Positions 1 through 9,008 of a stretch of 64,000 nucleotides of DNA are shown here, in pieces (position 1 is the first letter of the stretch; every line of letters starts with the position of its first letter). The notes beneath the pieces are model-generated. The model made no database searches. It worked only from the letters and a program-made list of their open reading frames with translations, and was not told the DNA's origin. Location of the stretch: assembly GCF_036492245.1 (NCBI RefSeq), contig NZ_AP025286.1:2914001-2978000 (forward strand), given 5' to 3'. The translations under genes were made by a program, and so were the position numbers. The stretch is from Treponema bryantii (GTDB lineage: Bacteria > Spirochaetota > Spirochaetia > Treponematales > Treponemataceae).

Positions 1-2542
1 CTTCACACATATCCCACATCAGATAAGACCTGACACCTACAGAAAGCCCACGCTGCTCAAATGTAGAATAACCATATTGATGGATATTCGTATATTCAAC
101 TTTTGCAGAGATTTCATAAAGTTCATAAGCAGACCTGAAAGAAGGCCAGGCTGAAAGACCAGGGCGTATATCGCTTTTAGTCTGATCGTAATAATCTGTA
201 GAAACTGTATAGCTTCCCTGAATGTCAAAAATAAGCTGTCTTAAAGCCAGGCCCAGAGGAATCTTCCACTGTGTACCGGCAAGTATTTTGAAATTATATT
301 CTCCATCAAGATTGAAATTGAAAATTGCTCCGGCCCGTATTTTTACCGGTGTTGAAGAATTTTCTATATAGAACGCTGCCGATTTATCTTTTTTAAGATT
401 TAAGGATTCCGACCTGATTCTTGCCAGATATGAAGAAGGCATATTCTTTGTCCATGAAAAATCCAGAGGTAGATAAGTCCAGCCGAGAGATAAAACTGCC
501 TGTGTATTCATACATGGATCCGGCTGGTTTTCAATTGAAACGCCTAGTCCCGGCCAGTAGAGATTTCCTTCATTCAAATCCAGAATCTTAATCGGGAAGA
601 ACGGTGTAAAGGAAAGGTCTGTCATGTACTTAAAAGGATTGTAATTTCGTACATTATAATCAGAAAGAGAGGACTGGCTGTGATTGCCAGATTCATTATT
701 TGCTGACGCCAGATTTTCTTTTCCTGCCTTCTGTAAATATCCGTTTTCCAGTTCAACTGCAGATAAATCAACCTTACGCAACTGATTCTGAGAATATTTT
801 TTTGCACTATAAAAGAGCTCGTTCCTTGAAGAAACAAAAGGATAATGAATACCGCCGGAAACATCTGTAGAAGTTAGTCTAACTGCCGCTGGTTCAAATT
901 TATCTGTGAGGAAAATAAAACCGGCTCTGGTAAAGGTACTGTCACCTGGCTGTGTGTACGTGAATGTGTAAATCGGACTGCCGCCGCGGCGCTGGCAGGA
1001 AAGGTGCTGGATTTTGAGCGGAGGCTCAGAATCTTTTTGTCCGTCGGCTTTTATAAGCCAGCTTTGTTCAATAAGATTCTGTTCTTCTGAATTATTCTGC
1101 GACTTCCCAAAATTCAATCTGCATAAATAACGCTCAGTTCCTTCTGCGCGGATATAAGCAACAAATCCGTTTCCGCTATATACCGGAGAAAAAGGAATTG
1201 TATTTCGGGCAAAATCCTGTCTGAAAATCAGAGTTGTTTTTTCTTTCTTCTTTTCATCCAGCGGCATTGTATGGATTTCAAGCGCAGGAGTAACGTCCTT
1301 AATATTTACACCGGCAACAGCATAATCTCCGGTTTCTGTTAATACAATTGCAGCATCCCGCAGCTGATATTTTTGATCCAGAAATTTTCTTTCCTTCAAA
1401 TCATAAATGCTGGATGAGACCGAATAAAGTCCTTCTACCGATCTTGGCTGAATATTTGTAACTGCAATAAAACGTCCATCTGGCGAAAGTGCCATGCGCT
1501 CAATTTTATCTGCAAGAAACAGAATCTGTCTCATTTTCAGCTGACTGTGCTCATCAAAAATATCAACCTCATGACGGATTCTGTCATACCAGACAGTTCC
1601 ATAATCTGTAATCAGAATATGTTCATAATTTGCATCTTTATCTTTTGGAAAAACAAGTTCGCCTTCTTTCTCATAACTTTCAAGAACCATCAGACTGGCA
1701 GGAAGAGGTACAGATTCTTCAAACTGATTCCAAAGTTCTGTAAGCGTAAGTCCATATGTATTTTTGAAAACTCCATGTGTAAGCAGCGGATTTATTTTTC
1801 CGCTTTCTTCCCAAAGCTCGGCATATTTTTCTGCACCATAAGTATTCATCAAAAAAGCAGAAAAGCCGGTACCTGCAGCAAGTGCAAGTTCTTCTCCCGG
1901 GTACGTATCACGAACTGTTATTACCTGACTCCACTGAGGAAATTTTCCTTCAAGTTTTGCCTGTGAAAGCAGCTGCAGAAAATATCCATCATTTAAAAGC
2001 CCTTCCCCTTCAGAACTTTCCGCAAGATATGCGTTTCCTTCAATAAATGAATAAGGAAGATTAAAAAGTGCAACCGGCTGATAGGAATCACCAGCAATCC
2101 ATTTTGCAACAAACTGATTAAAAGGACTTCTTATTGATTGAGACAGAGCTTTATAAATCTCACGATAAAAAAGTCCGAGCATAGAATCTTTGAAAACTGC
2201 GGTATCATAATCTGCCGTAGAATCAAAAATGATAATTCTGTTATAAGGATAAGGTGTATAGTCTACCGAAAGAACATCGGAGTCCGGAGAAATTATTACC
2301 GGCATACGAAGTTTGTGCTGAGAGTTTAGAGCATCTGCGGCTTTCTGATAAAGTCTGTCGACGTTTTGAACAAGCAAGAGGGCTGTATCTTTACTTTCTT
2401 TTGAATAAATAATATCAAAATACTCTGTTTTTATAAGAGACATTCTGCGCGGCCGCCCAAGTACATTTGCAGAATACAAAGGCTGCGCGCAGAATAAAAG
2501 CAGAAGAAACAGTCCTGCCAGTTTATTTACAGAATTCTTCAA
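1..2542 (-). CDS. Large exported protein, peptidase-MA-like N-terminus, propeller-like middle (3' end outside window)
   Basis: The frame is open from a TTG at 2542 to the left edge, so the C-terminus is missing. The TTG start overlaps argD by 20 bp; it is chosen because it gives a signal peptide (MKNSVNKLAG followed by a leucine-rich core ending in LYSA), whereas the first ATG lies after the signal. The N-terminal third resembles the gluzincin peptidase-MA-like fold: a helix with REIYK where HExxH is expected, then LPYSFIEGNAYLAES matching the P-W-EG-A third-ligand region. The zinc histidines are absent, so activity is doubtful. The middle looks like a beta-propeller (repeated blades such as MALSPDGRFIAV), and the end is beta-rich and aromatic, as in surface or outer-membrane proteins. 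Function is unknown; a surface-exposed or periplasmic role is inferred. Confidence 0.8.
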   Translation of the reverse strand, partial: MKNSVNKLAGLFLLLLFCAQPLYSANVLGRPRRMSLIKTEYFDIIYSKESKDTALLLVQNVDRLYQKAADALNSQHKLRMPVIISPDSDVLSVDYTPYPYNRIIIFDSTADYDTAVFKDSMLGLFYREIYKALSQSIRSPFNQFVAKWIAGDSYQPVALFNLPYSFIEGNAYLAESSEGEGLLNDGYFLQLLSQAKLEGKFPQWSQVITVRDTYPGEELALAAGTGFSAFLMNTYGAEKYAELWEESGKINPLLTHGVFKNTYGLTLTELWNQFEESVPLPASLMVLESYEKEGELVFPKDKDANYEHILITDYGTVWYDRIRHEVDIFDEHSQLKMRQILFLADKIERMALSPDGRFIAVTNIQPRSVEGLYSVSSSIYDLKERKFLDQKYQLRDAAIVLTETGDYAVAGVNIKDVTPALEIHTMPLDEKKKEKTTLIFRQDFARNTIPFSPVYSGNGFVAYIRAEGTERYLCRLNFGKSQNNSEEQNLIEQSWLIKADGQKDSEPPLKIQHLSCQRRGGSPIYTFTYTQPGDSTFTRAGFIFLTDKFEPAAVRLTSTDVSGGIHYPFVSSRNELFYSAKKYSQNQLRKVDLSAVELENGYLQKAGKENLASANNESGNHSQSSLSDYNVRNYNPFKYMTDLSFTPFFPIKILDLNEGNLYWPGLGVSIENQPDPCMNTQAVLSLGWTYLPLDFSWTKNMPSSYLARIRSESLNLKKDKSAAFYIENSSTPVKIRAGAIFNFNLDGEYNFKILAGTQWKIPLGLALRQLIFDIQGSYTVSTDYYDQTKSDIRPGLSAWPSFRSAYELYEISAKVEYTNIHQYGYSTFEQRGLSVGVRSYLMWDMCE

Positions 2543-3695
2543 GTACACTCTTGTAAATTGCAAGACCTTCATCTATTTCTTTATCAGAAATATTGAGAGG
2601 AGGCAGGAAGCGAACAACATCACTGCCTGCTGTTGTAGTACACAGTCCTTTTTCCAGACAGCGAACTTCAATATCAAAAGGTTTAATGCTTGAATCAATC
2701 TGAGTTCCAATCATAAGGCCTTTTCCACGAACATCCTTAACGATTGGAAGGTTCCAGCTTGCAATTGCTCCACGAATATAATCACCTGCATGATTTACTC
2801 TGTCGAGGAAAGCAGGATCACTTACAGTTTCAAGAACTACAAGACCAGCAGCACAGGCAAGAGGATTTCCTGCAAAAGTTGACTGATGATCACCGGCAAC
2901 AAATACATCTGCAGCCTTACCACGGAATAGACAAGCTCCCATAGGAACACCGCCTGCAATTCCCTTTGCAAGAGTAACAACCTCAGGCTTAAAGCCAAGC
3001 CAGTCGCTTGCAAGGTAAGTACCTGTACGACCAACACCAGTCTGAACTTCATCTGCCATTACAATTGCTCCGGCAGCGCGGGCAGCATCAGCAGCAGCCT
3101 TAGCCCATTCTGGATTTATCAGATTTACACCACCCTCACCCTGAATACATTCAATAAAGAGTGCAGCAGTTGTATCATCAAAAGCAGTTTTGATTGCTTC
3201 AAAATCGTTTGCCTTAATTATCTTAAAGCCCTCTGGATAAGGAGCAAAACAATCCGGATGGAAGCGGTCCTGACCAGTTGCAGTAAGAGTAGCAAGAGTT
3301 CTTCCGTGGAATGATGATTCCAGAGTTACAATTGTTTTTCTTTTATCTCCACCATTGAGCTGACCATATTTTCTAGCCAGTTTAATAGCAGCTTCATTTG
3401 CTTCTGCACCAGAATTTCCAAAATAACCGCGCTCAAAGCCTGTTACTTTAAGAAGATTTTCTGCAAAATCAAGACCTACATCTGAGAAATAATAGTTTGA
3501 AATATGAATCTGGCGACGTGCCTGGCGAGAAATTGCTTTTACCAGCGGTTTATAATTATGACCAAGACAGTTAACTCCAATACCGGCAATAAAGTCGATG
3601 TACTTTTTACCGTCTGCCGCCCACATTGTTGAACCCTTTGATTTTTCAAAAATAACGTCAAAAGAGCCATAGTTGTTTACAATTTTCTTTTCCAT
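2523..3695 (-). CDS. argD: Acetylornithine aminotransferase-type class III aminotransferase
   Basis: Cytosolic PLP enzyme, probably transferring the amino group between N-acetylornithine and 2-oxoglutarate in arginine synthesis. Residues seen: GNSGAEANEAAIK for the PLP phosphate (93-105), SFHGRT (128-133), the PLP-ring aspartate in MADEVQTGVGRTG (D215), the Schiff-base lysine in TLAKGIAGGVPMG (K244) and STFAGNPLA. The length (390 aa) is usual for ArgD. GAGG lies 7 nt before the ATG and supports the start. No other arginine genes are nearby, so specificity (acetylornithine, succinylornithine, GABA or ornithine) rests on overall resemblance; the compact length and lack of an N-terminal extension favour ArgD. 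Confidence 0.85.
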   Translation of the reverse strand: MEKKIVNNYGSFDVIFEKSKGSTMWAADGKKYIDFIAGIGVNCLGHNYKPLVKAISRQARRQIHISNYYFSDVGLDFAENLLKVTGFERGYFGNSGAEANEAAIKLARKYGQLNGGDKRKTIVTLESSFHGRTLATLTATGQDRFHPDCFAPYPEGFKIIKANDFEAIKTAFDDTTAALFIECIQGEGGVNLINPEWAKAAADAARAAGAIVMADEVQTGVGRTGTYLASDWLGFKPEVVTLAKGIAGGVPMGACLFRGKAADVFVAGDHQSTFAGNPLACAAGLVVLETVSDPAFLDRVNHAGDYIRGAIASWNLPIVKDVRGKGLMIGTQIDSSIKPFDIEVRCLEKGLCTTTAGSDVVRFLPPLNISDKEIDEGLAIYKSVLEEFCK

Positions 3696-3727
3696 AGCAT
3701 CGCCTCGCTTTGTATAAATATGCAGGA

Positions 3728-3756
3728 ATTATGATATTTTTTGAATAAAAATGCAA
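3728..3756 (-). promoter_or_regulatory. Promoter for argD
   Basis: On the minus strand TTGCAT (3756-3751), a 17-bp spacer and CATAAT (3733-3728) form a sigma70-type promoter, placing the start near 3721 and giving a leader of about 25 nt before argD. Confidence 0.5.
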
Positions 3757-3775
3757 GATATAATTTGAACCTTAT

Positions 3776-5746
3776 TTATTTCTTTTGACCATCACGCTGG
3801 GCATGCTTAATCTTTTTTTCTTCATAGAGATTTTTATCTGCCTCTTTCAACAGCTCATGAAGGTCTGAGTTTTTTGAATCAAACTCTACAGGACCAATAC
3901 TTATTGATAAGGTGAACGGCAGCTTTGCATCTTTTGAAAACTGTTCATTAAGAATAACCAGGCGCTTGCGTAAATCATCAACCTTGTACATCGGGAAACG
4001 TGGAGCAACAACTCCAAACTCATCTCCACTCAAACGGCCGACCATATCTGAATCACGGAAGGCTGCCCTTAATACCATTGCCTCTGTTTTTATTGCAAGG
4101 TCACCTATTTCATGTCCCCAGGTATCGTTCATTGTTTTTAGGCCGTCCATATCGCAGAAGAAAACACAGCCTTTGTCATCAGAAATTGTAGCAATGTCTA
4201 TTAACTGCTGGCCGTATTCCATAAAACCACGGCGATTAAAAAGCTGCGTAAGTTCATCTGTTTTTGACTGGAAATTAAGGGTCTGATTTTTTTCAGCTAA
4301 CTTTGCATGTTCTGCTTCTTTCACAGAATATACAAAAGAATGAACAAAAGAATTTACAAGAATCTTAAGGAAGATTGTATAAATCGGATATTTATTTGTA
4401 GGAAGTCTGCAGACAAGGTATCCATAATTTGTGCCCTGTAAGAAAATTGGAAGCAGATAATAATTTCCTCTGTAAAGATCTTCAAATCCATCAGGAAGAA
4501 TTTTCTTATGAGGATTAAATTCTATTCCACCTTCATCATAATAGTTTTCTGCAAGGTCACGATTTTCATCTATCAGCATGAGAAGTTTTGCCTTGTCCGG
4601 CATAACAAAATCATCACTAGGAGAAAGTTCTATTGCCTCATCGTAAACACAAATGGCAAGCATGTGGATATGAACAACCTTAAGATTTGTCACAACTGTT
4701 TTAAAGTATTCATTCATTGAGGTAACGGAGTCCGTCATATTCAGAACGTGATAAATGGTAGCCATATCATTTAAGCCGTTTCCAAACAGATCCAGCTCTG
4801 TCATTACCATTGTATCACGATCGTGATAGCCGCCGTCATTATCGTAATAACCGTAAGATTTAAGTTTAAGATCCATACAGCCGCACGACTGTCTGTAAAG
4901 CGGATAAGCCTGAGTTTTTACAACTTTAGGAACATCTTCTCCACAAAGAAGTTTATAGGCGAGCTCGGCAGCATCATAACCGGTTTGAGCAACCTTCTGA
5001 CTTATTGTTGAAAGATTAGGTATACAGGTTACTGCAACCTCCGCATCATCAAAACCAAAAACACAGACATCATCAGGAACATTTACTTCCAGTTCTGCAA
5101 AAATACTTTCAACTCCTGCTGCCATATAATCATTGGCACAAAGAATTGCATCAAACGGCACTTCTTCGCGTGATTTATATTTTCCTTTGATACAGTCATA
5201 GGCAGACCGGGGTGTAAAATTTCCGGCAAAAATCCAGTCTTCATTTATCTCAAGTCCGTGTTTTTTCATTGCAGCACGAAAAGCATTTTCACGGCCTTCT
5301 GATTCAGGCGAATGTGTAAGTGCTGCAGACATAAAAGCAATCTTTTTCCTGTTGTGCTTTTCTATAAGATGCCCGACTATTTCGTCATAGGCATCTTCGC
5401 ACGAAATACAGGTATAATGATTTGTCGGTAAATCAAGAGGATTTGAAATAGAAATTACCGGCTTCGGCATAAGACACTCAAAAGCCTTTGCCAGTTCTTC
5501 ACACGTCATGTCATGACAAAAAGAATTTGAAACAACTATTACTGCATCTACATTTTCTGATTTTATAAGTTCGAGCGCTGTCCAATACTGATAATCATAT
5601 TGAAAGGCTTCGTTATGAGGCGCGTTGATTGTTGAAATAATTACGTGTACATCGTTTTTGTCCCTGAGATAATCAATAATGCCATCTACAACAACAATGT
5701 TGTACTCTACTGTCAGGTCATACACTAGTACGGCAATGTTTTTCAT
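3776..5746 (-). CDS. LacI-type ligand-binding domain fused to a diguanylate cyclase (GGDEF)
   Basis: Predicted cytosolic c-di-GMP synthase driven by a small-molecule (probably sugar) sensor. Residues ~1-290 match the periplasmic-binding-protein fold of LacI/GalR regulators (IAVLVYDLTVEYN at the start, later FDAILCANDYMAAGV, VCVFGFDDAEVA, LSTISQKV), but there is no DNA-binding helix-turn-helix and no signal peptide or membrane segment. A middle region (~300-480) of unknown fold leads to a GGDEF domain (~485-640). The signature is SGDEF (573-577), a tolerated variant, and RDSD five residues upstream fits the inhibitory RxxD site, so product feedback is likely. It is followed by argD and appears monocistronic. 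LacI-sensor/GGDEF fusions exist in gut Firmicutes and treponemes; the ligand cannot be read from the sequence. Confidence 0.85.
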   Translation of the reverse strand: MKNIAVLVYDLTVEYNIVVVDGIIDYLRDKNDVHVIISTINAPHNEAFQYDYQYWTALELIKSENVDAVIVVSNSFCHDMTCEELAKAFECLMPKPVISISNPLDLPTNHYTCISCEDAYDEIVGHLIEKHNRKKIAFMSAALTHSPESEGRENAFRAAMKKHGLEINEDWIFAGNFTPRSAYDCIKGKYKSREEVPFDAILCANDYMAAGVESIFAELEVNVPDDVCVFGFDDAEVAVTCIPNLSTISQKVAQTGYDAAELAYKLLCGEDVPKVVKTQAYPLYRQSCGCMDLKLKSYGYYDNDGGYHDRDTMVMTELDLFGNGLNDMATIYHVLNMTDSVTSMNEYFKTVVTNLKVVHIHMLAICVYDEAIELSPSDDFVMPDKAKLLMLIDENRDLAENYYDEGGIEFNPHKKILPDGFEDLYRGNYYLLPIFLQGTNYGYLVCRLPTNKYPIYTIFLKILVNSFVHSFVYSVKEAEHAKLAEKNQTLNFQSKTDELTQLFNRRGFMEYGQQLIDIATISDDKGCVFFCDMDGLKTMNDTWGHEIGDLAIKTEAMVLRAAFRDSDMVGRLSGDEFGVVAPRFPMYKVDDLRKRLVILNEQFSKDAKLPFTLSISIGPVEFDSKNSDLHELLKEADKNLYEEKKIKHAQRDGQKK

Positions 5747-5753
5747 ACATTTA

Positions 5754-5759
5754 ATTATA
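5754..5759 (-). promoter_or_regulatory. -10 element 7 nt before the sensor-GGDEF start codon
   Basis: TATAAT on the minus strand ends 7 nt upstream of the ATG at 5746, and no Shine-Dalgarno fits in between. A TTTACT at the right distance could be the -35. The transcript would start at or next to the start codon. Confidence 0.45.
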
Positions 5760-5802
5760 CAACAGGGAAAGAATTAAGTAAAAAATTTTTTAAATAAAAA
5801 AA

Positions 5803-5825
5803 TCCCCGTAACAAGATTACGGGGA
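5803..5825 (-). terminator. Intrinsic terminator of ackA
   Basis: A perfect 9-bp stem (TCCCCGTAA / TTACGGGGA) with a 5-nt loop is followed on the minus strand by a T-rich run. It lies about 40 nt after the ackA stop. Confidence 0.9.
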
Positions 5826-5865
5826 CAAATATATAAGGATTGATTTTGCTAATAATGCAGATAAA

Positions 5866-7206
5866 TTACTTCAACAAATCGCGTGCAAGAATCTTAGCAA
5901 TGTTTGGTCTCTTTACGAGGTCGCCCTTCAAGCCTTCCTCGCGGGCCTTGTTTACGTAGTTAGGATCCTGGAAGCTGTACTTGAAGTTTGTATGAACATC
6001 GTAAGTTCCCTTCATGAGAGCGTAAGCATCTTCTGTCATTACGAGCTCTTCGTCTGTTGGGATAACGAAAATCTTTGTCTTTGAATCATCAGCGTGGATG
6101 TATGTTTCAGCGTTACCTGTGAATGACCATTCGTTGCGCTGTGCATCAATCTTGATACCGTAGTTTTCAAGACCTGAACAAGCCTTCATACGAGTGATTG
6201 GTCCACGCTCGCCAACACCTGCTGTCCATACGATAGCATCTACGTGGCCGAGTTCTGCCATGAAGGCACCGATGTACTTCTTAATGCGGAGAGCTTCCAT
6301 TTCGATTGAAAGCTGACAGAGCTTGTCACCCTTTGCAGCGTCGATTTCGATATCGCGGCGGTCAGAATATTTTCCTGTAATACCAAGACAACCACACTTC
6401 TTGTTGAGTGCCTTGTCCATTTCATCAGCTGACATACCAGTTTTTCTCATGATATAGAAAGGAAGAGCTGGGTCGAGGTCTCCGGAACGAGTTCCCATTA
6501 CAAGACCTTCAAGAGGAGTAATACCCATTGTTGTATCGTAGCAAACGCCGTTCTTAACAGCACACATAGAAGAACCGTTTCCAATGTGGCAGATGATAAG
6601 GTTGCAGTCTTTTGGATCTTTTCCGAGGAGAACTGCAGCGCGTTTTGCTGTGTAAAGGAATGAAGTTCCGTGGAAACCGTAGCGGCGAGCTGCATATTTC
6701 TCGTACCATTCGCGTGGAATAGCGTACTGGAAAGTTTCTTCCGGCATTGTCTGGTGCCATGCTGTATCCATGATAGCTGAGTGAGGAACGTTTGGCATTA
6801 CCTTCTGAGCAGCTTCAATACCCATGATGTTAGCTGGCATGTGGAGAGGTCCGAGGTCTACTACCTCGCGGAATCCGTCGAGAACCTCTGGAGTGATAAG
6901 TACAGACTTTGTGAACTTTTCGCCACCATGAAGTACGCGGTGACCTACAGCTCCAATTTCGTCCATAGACTTGATAACACCAACTTCTGGATCTGTGATT
7001 TCTTTAATAATAAGTTCGATTGCTTCTTTGTGAGTTGGACAAGGACTTTCGATTTCTGTTTTCTTTCCCTTAGCCTTGTGAGTAATACAGCTTCCTTCAA
7101 TACCGATGCGTTCTACAACACCGTTAGCCATTACTTCTTTGTTGTCCCAGTCATAAACCTGGTACTTTGCAGATGATGATCCGCAGTTCAATGTAAGAAT
7201 TACCAT
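5866..7206 (-). CDS. ackA: Acetate kinase
   Basis: Converts acetyl phosphate and ADP to acetate and ATP, the last step of acetate fermentation, in the cytosol. Motifs of the ASKHA-fold family are complete: [10 protein letters not shown] with N7, GHRVLHGGE with R90, [10 protein letters not shown] with D147, GFHGTS with H179, the GNGSS phosphate loop, and [17 protein letters not shown]. At 446 aa it is about 45 residues longer than typical AckA; the extra is a C-terminal tail (from about residue 400), which I recall T. pallidum AckA also having. AGGAG lies 7 nt before the ATG. No pta gene is adjacent. A hairpin terminator stands on either side, so it is probably a single-gene unit. Confidence 0.97.
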   Translation of the reverse strand: MVILTLNCGSSSAKYQVYDWDNKEVMANGVVERIGIEGSCITHKAKGKKTEIESPCPTHKEAIELIIKEITDPEVGVIKSMDEIGAVGHRVLHGGEKFTKSVLITPEVLDGFREVVDLGPLHMPANIMGIEAAQKVMPNVPHSAIMDTAWHQTMPEETFQYAIPREWYEKYAARRYGFHGTSFLYTAKRAAVLLGKDPKDCNLIICHIGNGSSMCAVKNGVCYDTTMGITPLEGLVMGTRSGDLDPALPFYIMRKTGMSADEMDKALNKKCGCLGITGKYSDRRDIEIDAAKGDKLCQLSIEMEALRIKKYIGAFMAELGHVDAIVWTAGVGERGPITRMKACSGLENYGIKIDAQRNEWSFTGNAETYIHADDSKTKIFVIPTDEELVMTEDAYALMKGTYDVHTNFKYSFQDPNYVNKAREEGLKGDLVKRPNIAKILARDLLK

Positions 7207-7239
7207 TGATATCTCCTAAAAATTGAATGCAAAAAAAAT

Positions 7240-7289
7240 ATGGTGGTTATTCTTCGGTCCCTGAGCGGAGTCGAAGGGTAAACCACCAT
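7240..7289 (-). terminator. Composite hairpin terminator between the binding-protein gene and ackA
   Basis: Outer stem ATGGTGGTT / AACCACCAT (7240-7248, 7281-7289) encloses an inner CTTCG / CGAAG stem and, on the minus strand, is followed by ATTTTTTTT. The inner part is the dispersed repeat described at 7256-7278. Confidence 0.75.
7256..7278. repeat. Short dispersed repeat, copy 1
   Basis: The 23-nt segment with core CCTGAGCGGAGTCGAAGG matches the segment at 20032-20054 at 19 of 23 positions. Both copies sit in hairpins at gene ends. Confidence 0.6.
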
Positions 7290-7322
7290 CTTAATTATAA
7301 AAAAATTCAAAGCGATTTTCAA

Positions 7323-9008
7323 TTATTTCATAACAATATTTTCAGAATTGAACTTAGGCTGTTTTTTATACAGATACTTAAGCGGATGAATATCGAAGGC
7401 ATTTACGTACCAGCCGCCTACTTCCTTTACATCTACAATATTCGAAGAAACAGAGCGATAAAGCGGCATCACCATTCCATCATCAAGAAGGATTGTTTCT
7501 GCCTGACCAAGGAGTTTCATTCTCTCTGTTTCATCTGCAGTGGCAGCCTGTTCCAGAAGTTTATCAAACTGTTCATTCTTCCAGCCAGATTCATTCATTG
7601 TAGAACCACCACGGAAAAGTTCCAGGAAGGCCAGAGGGTCAGCAAAATCTCCAATCCATGAAGTAACAAAAATATCTGCATCTGCAGAACCTATAGAGGC
7701 ATAATACTGATATGAAGGTATTTTTCTGATTTCAAGTTCAATTCCAAGAGGATCAAAAGATTCCCTCAAAAGCTTTTCATCTTCTTCTGTAAACTCGTTT
7801 TCAAAAACGTGCATCACAAGAGGAATTATTTCTTCCTGTGAAACACCGTATTTTGCACGGGCATCCTTCATTCTCATAGAAGCTTCAATTGCATCAGTAT
7901 AATCAAAACCATCTATCTGAGGATAACCAGAAAGCGGATAAACAAGTGTAGTTGCAGGAATCAGATATTTTTTATGCATATGATTCCACGGAAAAGCCTC
8001 GAGCAAAGCATTTCTGAATTCAGGATAATCCCAGACCGTAGAACACTTGCTTTCTGCAGGCTTTTTAGAACTCATCTTAAAATACAGGAATCCTGTTCCA
8101 AACGAAGCATTTACCTGAATTGCAGAAAGATCAAGAAGTTTCATCTGATTTACCTGAGCAGTAACCCAATCTACCGCGCCTGTATTAAAATAGTAAGTAT
8201 TATCATCTGCATTTTCTGACTGAACAAAAGTAATGCGCTCAAGAGTAACTTTTTCGTGATCCCAGTAATAAGGATTTTTCTTCAGGATATATTTACGGTC
8301 GGCAATAATCTCAAGTTCGTAGGCACCGCTGTAAACTTCCGGGTTACTGTGAGTAATTGAAAAAGCGGTATGACAGAGAATCTTAGGAAGATAGTTAGCA
8401 GGTGTATTCAGATAGATAGAAAGCACATTTTCTGCAGTTGCATAAATGCCTACTTCATCATAATTTCCCTGGCCGTTACGGAAAGCTTCGGCACCGCGTA
8501 CAATATCAAACAGAGAAGAATAAGGAGCTGCAGGATTTGCAAGCATACGAAGCCAGCTGTCACGAACACTCTCGGCGGTAATCTTTTCTCCATTACTGAA
8601 ACAGGCATCATCACGCAGGGTAATTGTCCAGCGCTTTTTATCACGGGAAATCTTAAACTCTTTTGCAATTGCATACTGTGGCTCAAGCGAAATAGGACTG
8701 ATTGTAAAGAGTCCTTCATAAAGGCCGTTTAAAAGCTGTGAATCACTTGAGTAATTTGTAACCTGTGGATTAAGTTCATGAACGCGAACAGACTCAACGA
8801 TTATAAAATTCTGCTGAAGTTCCTGAGGTAATTTTTCCTTCTGTTCAGCAGCACGCTGTTCTTCATTTTCAAGTTCAAGCAGTTCTTCTGGAGTAAGTTC
8901 TCCATGTCCTTCAGATTTTTCTTCAGAATTATTCTGGGCAAAACATGGAGATATAATAAGTGCGGCAAATAAAAACGCTGCAGCACATTTTCTGATTTTT
9001 TTAAGCAT
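7323..9008 (-). CDS. Oligopeptide-type ABC transporter substrate-binding protein (SBP family 5)
   Basis: Periplasmic or lipid-anchored binding protein of the OppA/DppA/NikA family. A signal peptide (residues 1-25, KKIRKCAAAFLFAALIISP then CFA-QNN) precedes an acidic linker. The family features follow: VESVRVHELNPQVTNYSSDSQ, LLNGLYEGLFTISP, FKISRDKKRWTITLRDDACFSNGEKITAESVRDSWLRML in sections, and later DIFVTSWIGDFADPLAFLELF and the NEQFDKLLEQA helix. Length (561 aa) is normal. No permease or ATPase gene is nearby, so it is an orphan binding protein that must use transporters elsewhere or act as a sensor. Its ATG lies inside the end of the upstream 472-aa gene (8-bp overlap), implying co-translation. 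Whether the cysteine in the signal region is lipidated is uncertain (proline at -1). Confidence 0.88.
   Translation of the reverse strand: MLKKIRKCAAAFLFAALIISPCFAQNNSEEKSEGHGELTPEELLELENEEQRAAEQKEKLPQELQQNFIIVESVRVHELNPQVTNYSSDSQLLNGLYEGLFTISPISLEPQYAIAKEFKISRDKKRWTITLRDDACFSNGEKITAESVRDSWLRMLANPAAPYSSLFDIVRGAEAFRNGQGNYDEVGIYATAENVLSIYLNTPANYLPKILCHTAFSITHSNPEVYSGAYELEIIADRKYILKKNPYYWDHEKVTLERITFVQSENADDNTYYFNTGAVDWVTAQVNQMKLLDLSAIQVNASFGTGFLYFKMSSKKPAESKCSTVWDYPEFRNALLEAFPWNHMHKKYLIPATTLVYPLSGYPQIDGFDYTDAIEASMRMKDARAKYGVSQEEIIPLVMHVFENEFTEEDEKLLRESFDPLGIELEIRKIPSYQYYASIGSADADIFVTSWIGDFADPLAFLELFRGGSTMNESGWKNEQFDKLLEQAATADETERMKLLGQAETILLDDGMVMPLYRSVSSNIVDVKEVGGWYVNAFDIHPLKYLYKKQPKFNSENIVMK

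Noticed and set aside
1547-1966. 139-codon plus-strand open frame inside the first gene
   Set aside because: Antisense shadow of the exported-protein gene, which has a coherent signal peptide and domain structure.
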